In this document: piece by piece, positions 54,789 to 64,000 of the stretch
How positions within the stretch are numbered: position 1 is the first letter of the stretch
How the letters are laid out: every line of letters starts with the position of its first letter
Origin: Fulvia fulva
Lineage: Eukaryota > Ascomycota > Dothideomycetes > Mycosphaerellales > Mycosphaerellaceae
Length of the DNA stretch: 64,000 nucleotides
Assembly: GCF_020509005.1 (NCBI RefSeq)
Contig: NC_063019.1
Span: 3,472,001 to 3,536,000, forward strand
Direction: 5' to 3'
Made by a program: the position numbers and the translations under genes
Notes under the pieces: model-generated
The model's database searches: none
What the model was told of the DNA's origin: nothing
Seen by the model: only the letters and a program-made list of their open reading frames with translations

Positions 54789-55296
54789 CTTCGCTCGCTT
54801 TCACAAACAAAAGATGACAATGTCGGAAAGAGTTCAAGGAATCTTTCTGAGCGAGGGCGACGAGCTTTGTACTCGCCCTTCGCTGTGTCTCGCTCCGAAA
54901 GACATTGCATCCGTCAAGCTTTTGGCGCTTTTGGCAGTGATGCTTGCTCAAACGGGAAGCTTGACCTGCCGATCAGGTACGGGAGCTGATGATGATGCCA
55001 CGGAAGAACACAACGTGAGCGGGGCCTGCACTAGTAACACGACTAGCGAAAGAGAGGCGATGACATTAGGCGGACCTGCCGTCCCCGGGCGTGAGAGGTG
55101 GAGATATATGGGGAAACAATGCGAGGGACGAGGTTGATGTCGTGCTGTTGCTCCGCAAAGAAGTGAGGAGAGCTTGGAAGAGGTGTCGGGATGTGGAGAA
55201 TATCTTCCGCAGATCGACAGTCGACACGATCACTCATCAGCAGAGTCTGTCTTGACCTCTGATCCTTCGAGCACCACTCATGCCGACCCTCCACTA
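54789..55296. other. Promoter side of the beta-galactosidase gene
   Basis: About 500 bp between the beta-galactosidase start and the microsatellite. No gene is seen. Composition is still normal here. Confidence 0.45.
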
Positions 55297-55499
55297 TCAA
55301 TCAATCAATCAATCAATCAATCAATTCATCAATTCATCAATTCATCAATTCATCAATTCATCAATTCATCAATTCATCAATTCATCAATTCATAAATCAA
55401 TTCATCAATCAATCAATTCATCAATCAATCAACTCATCAATCAATCAATCAATCGATTCATCAATCAATCAATTCATCAATCAATTCATCAATCAATTC

Positions 55500-55557
<58 letters not shown>
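55297..55557. repeat. TCAA / TTCATCAA microsatellite
   Basis: 261 bp built only from TCAA and TTCATCAA units: a pure TCAA run, about eight TTCATCAA units, a mixed middle part, and a final run of about fifteen TCAA units. It is open in several frames because stops cannot form from these units, which gives a false Ile/Asn/Gln/Ser-rich reading frame. It lies exactly where normal sequence gives way to RIP-degraded repeats. Confidence 0.95.
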
Positions 55558-56922
55558 TAATGCACCCGTCATTCTCTCCCCGTCGTACGTGTAGGCCATC
55601 GCCGTACGGACCTTCGCTTCCACCCCGACCACTCCGAGGACGGTATCGAGCTTGTTACGAGATAGAGACAATGTAGCTATTCGAGGCTATAGTAGGTCGA
55701 CCCGTTTTCCGAATCGATCTAAAGAGCGTGAAGTATTAGTTTATAAGCTTTATATAGCTACTTAGCGAGATATACTATTATAAAGCGGTAGACTATCAAA
55801 TCCGATAGATTCTAACAACCCGTAAGCTCCTAGCATCGCTAGGATCGTACGGAAATGCTTGTCTAGGCCGTAATAGGCTAGCGCCGGACTACCGGCTTAT
55901 AATATCTTTAGAACTAGCTATGTTCTAATTATATTAAAATCTAGAACGCTCTAGGTAGTCTAGAAGACAAGCTATAGAATTTAATAGAATCTACGAGATA
56001 TAACTTCTTATAAATCCGCTTCTTATTATAAATATACTACGTAATAGATTACGTAGTATAGAAGGTTCTAGGAGTCTATAATTAAATATAAATAAGAGTA
56101 GAATAAGCCCTCTAGATAGGATAAGCAAAAAAGCAAGTCTACTACTCTTAACTACTATTACCTCGACTATTATACTCGATTTATTACGACTATCTACGAA
56201 TATCCTAAGACTAGCTTCCGCTACGAACACCTTTTAATAGGTTATAAGCCCGAATCAGCTCTTAGCCTACGGAACCTAGTCGCCTCTACTAATTAAGAAC
56301 GATAACTACGCCCTATATATATAATAAGCGGCGTAGCAACCGAAGAAACCCGAGGAAACAAACGAGAAACGGCAAAAATCGCGCGAATCTACTAGAAGGT
56401 CCGATACGGATAGGGATTCCCCGCGTCATAAATAAGCGGGCTATACTAAAAAGGGAAACACCCTAGATATCCTAACATCCTGGCGAAAAATGAGCGCTAG
56501 TCTCGGCAAACCTTCCGTTTACGGAAGTACCCCGCATTTCGAAGCTACGAGGATTACGACTTATTATAATTATTACAACTTCGTAAATTCAATAACTCGA
56601 CAACCCTACGACCTAAAAATACAAACTAACCTATTTCCGGATCGAGAATATACGACGAATCTAACTATAGAGAGCCTGTGGCGTTACAAAGTCCCTTCGG
56701 AGCGCTATCCTAAGTAATTAGGAATTTTAGCGTTACTAGTAGTATAAAATCCTTACGAGGAACCTACTAGCAATCGGTATACTAATACGCTAGGACGAAA
56801 AATAGCGAAATCTGAGGGCGGGAGCCTGCGAAAGTAGCTAAAGTATTGTGCCTATCTCTCTATAAAAGGAAAGGGCGATTTTTAAATAAAGCTCTTTACT
56901 TTCTAAAGGACGATTTTTAAAG
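55558..56922. repeat. RIP-degraded repeat, unclassified
   Basis: Sequence rich in TA and CG steps, nearly free of CA and TG, with stops in all frames. No domain is readable up to about 56,840. The last 80 bp (CTCTCTATAAAAGG, then two copies of a GGnCGATTTTTAAA motif) look like the end of a long terminal repeat or leader in front of the copia Gag fragment. Confidence 0.6.
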
Positions 56923-57159
56923 ATGTCTTTAAATAATAAGACATTTAATATTACGCGTCTAAGGGGCCAATCTAATTATAAATTTTGGGCCCTAAGGATA
57001 AAAGCGTACCTTATAAAAGAAGGCCTAAATAAGGCTATAGAGGAACCTATTACGGACGATAAAGAAATTAAAAACAAAGCGCTCGCCGTTATTAGGTTAT
57101 CTATCGAGGACGGGCCTCTTCTACAAATTCAAAATAAGAATACGGCCCTAGAAGCGTAG
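56923..57159 (+). mobile_element. Copia-type retrotransposon Gag fragment
   Basis: An open frame of 78 residues with FNITRLRGQSNYKFWALRIK and AYLIKEGLNKAIEEP, the N-terminal signature of Gag polyproteins of Ty1/copia elements. It has fewer mutations than its surroundings. The frame ends at a TAG in what should be EAWNSLEDL (Trp codon to TAG), and about 15 codons later the copia similarity stops, at about 57,185. The remainder of the element is absent, and other repeat sequence follows, so it looks cut by a later insertion or deletion. Confidence 0.7.
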
Positions 57160-57185
57160 AATTCCTTAGAGGACTTATTGTTAAG

Positions 57186-60100
57186 GGTAGCCCGCGACCC
57201 CCTACTATAGCTACGTCGGCCCGGCTAAACCGCGGACCTTCCGCATCGGGTTAGCGCGGCTTAGCTTTACTTTATAACTTCGCCGCGCCTCGCGCTCCTC
57301 TTTCGTAGCTTCGTAGAACAATAACTATCTCTCCCGGACCCTATAGTACGCGCGCCCTTATAGTTTGTTCTACTAGCCTACCTAGATTACGGATCTAGGT
57401 AAGGGACGCGTAATAATAGGAACAGACTTATAGAACTAAAGAACACGCGACTACGAGCGGGTAGCAGAACACGGTAAGGCGCTAAGTACGTAGATACCTA
57501 GGAAAGTTAACGCCGCGAAGACCTTAGCGATAGCGATAGGTCGCGTTAATAACTATACTATAACGAGTCAGTAGGACTTATAGATCTAGAACGGTATACT
57601 ACTACCGGTAAAGCCCTTAGGCAAGCGCACATCTCTTTTCCTAGATCTCTTATCTTTTCTATAGCCCTAGACTTAAGATAACGACCGGCGTATTACGATT
57701 AATACCGGCGTCGCTCTTTAGTAGGAGTTAGATATAGTATAGGAGAAGGTACTCGATAGGGAACAGAGAGGCGCTATTAACTTTATAGAACTCTACGAGC
57801 TAAAGGAGTACTAGGAGAAGGGTAGCGACGATATACTACCCGTTTACTACTCCCTCGACGAAGCCGAATATATCGCCGCTAGCGATTTCTAGAACGTCGA
57901 CGCGAACGACCTCGCCGAGTTAGTCCGAGACTATCCTAAGACTTTGTACGACTTTATCCTACGAGGATTTAACACTACGTAGACCGCTACCGAGCAAGTC
58001 GACGTCTTATAACGTATAAACGCCCTCTAGAACGACTAGTACCGTAACCTCTACGCCGAATACGACCGTATCTATTAGATACTTAGAACCGAGAAGTCCG
58101 CCTTATAGAAGATAGTATAGGATCTCAAGAACGTACTAGACCTAGCCGAGATAAAGGAGGTCTAGGATAAGTATAAGTAAGCTAATGATCTATATAAACA
58201 ATTTCACGATCTTAGTAAAAAGGAGAAGAAGAAGGCATAAGATACTAAGAGTATAAACTAGGCGTTATAAAAGGAGATTAATAACTTAAAGACTCGACTC
58301 TAAGCTATAGAGGACAACACTACTAACGGTAATAGGCGTCGAGGCCGTAGTCCGTCACGCTCGCGCTCTTACCCGCGAGAGACCTCCCTCGAGAAGCTTT
58401 AGCGTATATATCGTAAAGCCGCTACCGGGGGCGGTAGGGGTAGTAGTAGAGATAACGATAATAATGACGGCCTAGGCCGTAGCGCTAAGGATAAGGATCG
58501 AGGCCGCGATAATCGCCGCCGTAATTAGCGCTAAGAGACGGTACGTACTAGAGGAGGACGTACTAATTGTATATAGACACCGCTAGTAGACCTCGCCGAG
58601 CGTCTTATTAATATCGACCGTACCTTAGAGCGTAGTATAGAGATCGGTAAGGGAGTGCTAGATCCTAAGAAGTTTAAGAACGATACCGACCTATCTTTCG
58701 ATAGTTAGTATACGAGTATCCTACTAAAGCTTATAGTAGCGACCTTCCGTACTAAGTAGGATGCCCTCCGCTTCCTATATAGATAGACTAATAGTGAAGT
58801 CTAGACTACTATTAAGCTACGTATCCCTATCCTAGGACATTAGTTATATAACGAGTTTAGTACCGGTAAGGAGCTACTAGACTAGATAACTCGATAGTAC
58901 GGTACCCGGAACGAAGCTATAAAGGCTATAGTCGATATTATAACCTATAAGTAGTAGTAGAAGGAATCCTTTATTATATTCTTCGTACGTTACTCGAAGT
59001 TACGTACCTAGATAGACTAGGGGGATAATACCGAGCTAATACTTTTCCGTAACCGCCTAAACCGTAAGTACTTCGTTAAGACATTTAGCGACCGAGAGGT
59101 TAACCGTTGCCTAAATAGTATATAGGATATTATTAAGGAGTACACCGAGTTAGACAAGACCTTCTACGAGACCGAGTAGCTATACCCTTAGTAGGACAAT
59201 AACCGCCCTCGTAGTAGCGGCGGAGGAGGTAACTAGAACTTAGGCCCTACTAGTAACGTAATAACTACTATAGCTACCGTAGCTAGCGCGACCGGTACGA
59301 TCGTATAACGCCTACTATAGTACTTAGGCATTAAGAAGAAGGAAGACTTACTAGTATACCTTTAGAATCTACTACCGCTTAACCGCGAGGGTCGCGAAGA
59401 TCTAAAGAAGTAGGGTAAGTACTTCCGTTACCGTACCGGACTATATATTACTAGTAACCCCGAGTACGAGATATACGGCTACGACGGCGACTACCGCCTA
59501 CCTCGACTACGTAACGTAACTCCGAACTTAAGCGCCCTCGCTACCGAGTAGGGAAATGCCGGGGCCACTACCTAAGTATAGTAGATAGTAGTTAGAATAA
59601 GAATTAGAAAGAGTATAAGATCGAGAGGTATAGAATATAAGAGACGGACTATAGCGGAGAACTTAAAATATCGGCCTATATATTAGAACTATAGTTACCG
59701 GATATATACCCTTATATATTACTGCCTATAATAATATAAAATAGAAAGGCACGAGGCCTACTAGATTCTGCTTTAACCTCTCTCTTTCTCGATTAGAAAT
59801 ATATACGCAAATATAACATCGCTCTAATACCCCTAGTTTAGAGTAATAACTTAATACTAGGCGATAGGAAGGCGAGTACTAGACGTATTATATACGTAGC
59901 CTTAGTCGACGTTGTTATCGGCGGTTATTATCACGAGTAAATAATGTGCTACGTAACCGACCTCGAATACGAGATCGTCCTCGGCCTACCTTAGTTAAGC
60001 TAGTATAACCCTAATATCTTCTAGGAAACCGGCGAAGTGGCCCTTAGATCAGACTACTACTTTAGTTACTATCTTCGTAGGAAGACTTCGACAATAGTTC

Positions 60101-60380
60101 AGTCCCTAAACTACTAATACTAGCAACGTACGAAATACGGACTAGAGCCCTTTACCGGGGAGTCGCTAGGATTTACGGTAGGAGGGGCGGAGTTAAACGT
60201 CTCGTCCTTATATATAGACGACGAACCCTTATTATTAGAGCTTAAAGCCTCTAGAGTATTATCTTCGTTACTATTAAATAGGAACACGATATATTCGAAA
60301 GCTCTTATTAAGGCTATTCTAACGATATATAAAGCAGGCTACTACCCCTAGGACTAAGGGAGTTCTACCTTATTTAATCT
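57186..60380 (+). mobile_element. RIP-degraded Ty3/gypsy-like element (Gag and protease remnants)
   Basis: Reading through the many TAG/TAA codons, 58,330-59,570 yields an Arg/Ser-rich stretch (GRSPSRSRSYPRE) and then a capsid-like region (TRNEAIKAIVDIITYK, FIIFFVRYSKLRT, LILFRNRLNRKYFVKTF), as in gypsy-type Gag. Around 59,860-60,040 a frame reads VTDLEYEIVLGLP with a following NPNIF, the C-terminal part of the retroviral-type aspartic protease found at the Gag-Pol join. No reverse transcriptase of this element follows; by about 60,400 the sequence belongs to a LINE. Nothing here can be expressed as an intact protein. Confidence 0.6.
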
Positions 60381-63300
60381 AGATAGCTTAAAGCTCTCTT
60401 CACCCTATTTCTTTAGCTCTAAACGCCGCGGAGGTGCCTAGCTACATTAGGCAACTCCTAGGCAATAGCAGCCTAGGCTACGGTACTAACGGCGCCTACG
60501 GCCCTATAGGCGAAGCCCCCCTAAGACAACTAGTAGCAACTTATAGAGGACGTAAAAAGTATAGAAACTAACAATTAGCTCCCTTACCGGTCTCTATAGG
60601 TAATGATCACTTAGCTACGTACAGCGCTTATACTATCGTATCACCGAGGGCAACAAGAAATAAGGACGACGTCCTAGGCGATTAGTAAGGCCACCCGGAA
60701 TCAACACCCCTATAGCTAGGCATCGGTCGCGGCATCGATACTAGGCCCCCGCCTAACGCACGATATAGTTACGATCCGTATTGTAGCAAAGGAAGACTAG
60801 GCCGAAGTTACGAAGCTATCGAATAAGGAGCTCGCCTAACGAATTAACTAACTAGGGGTGGTCGTAGTGAACTAATATTCTAACGGTACTCTACAGATCT
60901 ATACTAGCTCTACTACTACTAGGAGGCACCTAGAGGTATAGCTATAGTAGGCATCTAAGGTTACGGCATTAGCGAAGGTCTTAACGAAACAATTTACGAT
61001 CCTAGTCTACGATATACCTAAGGAGTTTGACCTAACTAACTAGGGTCACCTACGCGCTCTCTAAGAGGACAACCCGGTCACTCTTAACTCTCTAATCTAG
61101 AAGGCGACTTGGCTCTATAGGAAATGGCTAGAAGGTAAGAAGGCCTCGGCGCTAATAGTATAGCTATAAGACGCGAAAGCGGCGGATCTAGCGATAGAAT
61201 AAGGCCTAGTCTAGTAATATAGCCTTAAGATAGTAGAAAAGCACTCCTTATCCTTTTGTATCCTCTAATGCTTCAAATGCTAACAGTATAGACACCAAAC
61301 CTATACGTATATAAACAAGTAGGCCTGCTCGAACTATATAGGAGACTATATATCTAGGGACTATATATCGACTACGAGACGGTACGCGAACTGTCCGGGG
61401 CACTACCTATCGTATAGTACGGAATGCCTATAGCGGAAACTAGCGAAAAACAAGGCAATCACAAACAGAACCGTCGCCCTAAGATTCTACGGCAACCGTA
61501 AGGCTAGCCTATACCGGAACTAACTAGCGGCGGTCGGGTATAAGCGCCCTAGGGCCGAGAACGATATAAAGGATACGTAACTTAGGGCGTACGGGAGGCT
61601 ACGTACTCTACTAGCTACGGCGAGGGAATCTAACTAGGCCTAGCTCCCCTTTAGTATATAGCCGATAGGCGTAGACTAGGACGTATAGGGTAGTAGGACA
61701 TAGGACGATATAGAGGAAATAATTGTCGATACTAATAACTAGCCTCGACACGCTTAGTATTATCTAGTATAACGTCAACTATAGTAAGGATATAGTCTAG
61801 AACCATTTCCTATACGAGGCGGACCCGCGCGTCCACTACGTCCTTATAATCTAGGAGCTATAGATTAACCTATACTATAAGAGACTAATGACCTATAAGT
61901 TACTAGGCTATACGACATACCTACGAGGCGACGGCAGACCCCGTACATACTTCTATGTCAGTAAGGATATACTAGAATCCGACTAGGAGGTAGTGTACTA
62001 CGTAGACGAAGAAGGCGGGGGCGATATTACCTCCCTCTACGTAGGTAGTACCTAGATATACAACCTATATATATAACCGCTAGCCTCGAGGTCTAGCCGC
62101 GACCTTAGAGTCTATAGACACCTAGATAGTGCGCTTAAGAGACAAGGGTGCTATATCGTAGTAGTAGGAGACTTTAATATACACTACCCTTCCTAGGAAA
62201 GCCTTATATAGCCGTACCCTATAGCCGACGAAGTACTCGACTTGATAGCGAGTAACGTAATTGCCCTTTATACCCCGAAGGACCTAGGTACCTAGAAGAG
62301 AGGGGGACTCTAAGGCACGATCGACCTCTCCTAGATCTTAGATAGCTACTACTATACGGTAACCTACTATAGGATCGAACATAAACTCGAGGCGTCGTCA
62401 GACTATATGCTAGTTAGGACCTCTATTACGATATAGATATAACGTATACTAGCGAGAACCCCTAAGCTAAACTAGGGAAAGGCCTACTAGGCTAATATCT
62501 AGGCGTACCTCGATGACTCTAAGAGGCTAGTCTAGATCGCGTAGTAGTAATACAATAGTAAAGACGAGATAGACGAAGCAGTCTAGGGGTTAATAGACGA
62601 AATAAGAAAAGCGACCTTACTTTACGTTCCGCTTACCTAACTAACAATATAGTCTAAACTATACTAGACGCTAAAGTACACTACGGTAGTATAAGAAGTA
62701 AGGAGAGCCAGCCGGGTGTGGACGAGTAGCTATAGCGAGGAGGCCTCGAACGTATATAGGGAGGCATACTAATAGAAGAAAGCTATAATACGGAGGGAGA
62801 AAGCAGTCGGCTAAAGGGCTATAGTAGAAGAAATTGCCGGTAAGCTAGAGAGGATATAGAAGCTAGCGAAATGGGCCCGATAGGACCCTATATAGGGCCC
62901 CTCCTTCTCTATCCTAGCGCTATAATCGCCTAGTAGCCCGGTTAGCGACCCCGAGGCCAAGGCGCGTCTACTAGCTAGTAAGTTCTTCCCGCCCCTAGTC
63001 GAGGCTGATCTAAGCGACATAAACAGCTCTACTCCCCTAGCCCCTAGTATCGCGGTCTAATAGGAGGTGTCCGAGGGAGAAGTTGCCGCTATACTAAGGA
63101 AGTTGCCGGCGAAGAAAGCCCCGGGGCCGGATAGGATCCTAAACGAGCTACTAAAGAAGTGTAGAGATTAACTAGCCCTAGTAGTTATAGCGATCTTTAA
63201 CGCCTACCTATAGACCGGATACTACCCGATAGCTTTTGAATAATCGACGATAGTGGTCCTACGTAAGCCGTAGAAGGAAGACTATACGTAGGTGAAGTCG

Positions 63301-64000
63301 TACCGCCTAATTACGCTCCTTAACACTCTTAGGAAGGCGCTTAAGAAGCTAGTTATAACGAGACACTCCGAGGCGGTAGAGGAACACTCCCTACTCCCGG
63401 ACACCTAGATAGGTACGCGCCTATAGCGATCGACGCTATCTGCGATAGAACTTATTACCTCTTAGGTAAAGGCTATCTAGTATAAGAATAGGGACAAGGT
63501 AGCTTCCTTACTTAGCCTAGACATATCGGGAGCCTTCGACTACGTGTTATACCCGCGGCTACTCTATATCCTAAGGTCGAAAGGACTCCCTAAGTGGCTT
63601 GTCAACTTCGTACGGTCCTACCTCTAAAACCGTAGTACGTCGATCCTAGTCGGCTAGTATAGAAGCCCATTTTAAGTAGTCTATACTAGAATCCCGTAAG
63701 GCTTAACGCTAGTACCTATTCTGTTCCTCTTCTTTATAGCGACGCTACTCCTAGCCCTAGAATCCTAGAACACCGCTACGAGCGGCTTCGTAGACGACAT
63801 AAACATCCTAGCGTAGTCTTCCTCGACTAAGGAGAACTATAGGCTACTAGACGAGAAGTATAAGATCTACGAGGACTAGGCTAGGAGGTACGGGGCTCGG
63901 TTTGCCCTAGAAAAGTACAATCTAATACACTTTACGCGCCGGCTACGGTTCTATAATATATAAGCTTCTATCTAGATATAGGGGCACACGACTAACCCGG
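60381..64000 (+). mobile_element. RIP-degraded Tad1-like LINE (ORF1, endonuclease, reverse transcriptase), cut by window end
   Basis: Three parts can be read through the stops. At about 61,255-61,440 cysteine/histidine knuckles (CFKC...H, then CPGHYLSYSTEC) mark the ORF1 Gag-like protein. At 61,740-62,420 an apurinic-type endonuclease shows VVVGDFNIHYPS (62,158-62,193) and GTIDLS, with the expected tryptophans turned into TAG. At 63,080-63,960 a reverse transcriptase has KAPGPDRILNELLKK, SYRLITLLNTL, SLDISGAFDYV and the catalytic GFVDDINIL (63,783-63,810). Order and motifs fit the Tad1/I-type LINEs of filamentous fungi. The 3' end lies beyond the window. Confidence 0.8.

Noticed and set aside
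55297..55557. CRISPR-like array
   Set aside because: Units are 4 and 8 bp without spacers, in a eukaryotic genome.
55174..55594. Open frames rich in Ile/Asn/Gln/Ser across the TCAA array
   Set aside because: The repeat units cannot form stop codons in the relevant frames, so openness carries no information. No start context, introns or conservation.

Overview
This window comes from the nuclear genome of a filamentous ascomycete (Pezizomycotina; a dothideomycete-like fungus is my best guess, but the sequence does not fix the taxon). The reasons are short introns of about 40-67 bp with CTAAC/CTGAC branch sites, fungal families (UstYa-type oxidase, SVF1, the fused pyrimidine enzyme CAD/pyrABCN, GH35 beta-galactosidase, a phenol-hydroxylase-like monooxygenase), and flanking repeats that look destroyed by repeat-induced point mutation (RIP).

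Layout. 1-240 is the end of a RIP-degraded repeat. 310-3060 is a decaying edge: an SRPK-like kinase lacking its catalytic core, an intact RING protein, and a cytochrome P450 remnant without its heme cysteine. 3.5-18.1 kb carries a Golgi-type glycosyltransferase, an FAD phenol-hydroxylase-like enzyme, a 1,874-residue secreted protein with ten cysteine-rich modules, an unrecognised 398-residue protein and a UstYa-family protein. 19.4-24.2 kb holds two small neighbouring CCCH-like proteins, a small NTF2-like protein, an F-box protein and a broken F-box-like gene. 24.7-34.7 kb is housekeeping: pyrABCN, an MFS transporter and SVF1. 36.0-38.0 kb has two tandem, divergent histone H4 variant genes. 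38.4-54.8 kb has a 1,365-residue repeat-containing protein, a Tyr/Pro/Ser-rich protein, an unrecognised HELTH (zincin-like) protein and a secreted GH35 beta-galactosidase. A 261-bp TCAA-type microsatellite at 55.3-55.56 kb sits at the border of an 8.4-kb RIP-destroyed block (copia Gag piece, Ty3/gypsy-like Gag and protease, Tad1-like LINE with zinc knuckles, endonuclease and reverse transcriptase) that runs off the window.

Points that stand out: (1) the tandem H4 variants, one close to canonical H4 with an altered tail and one with a 130-residue low-complexity tail and an extended C-terminus; (2) a pyrABCN protein that appears to lack the inactive dihydroorotase-like domain usual in fungal homologues; (3) three introns that keep frame only if spliced as GC-AG (two of equal length in the modular secreted protein, one in pyrABCN), with a weaker fourth candidate in SVF1; (4) near-total loss of CpA/TpG with retained CpG in the RIP block; (5) decayed genes concentrated next to the repeat borders. 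Exon coordinates were derived by hand from reading frame, splice consensus and family similarity, with no database search.
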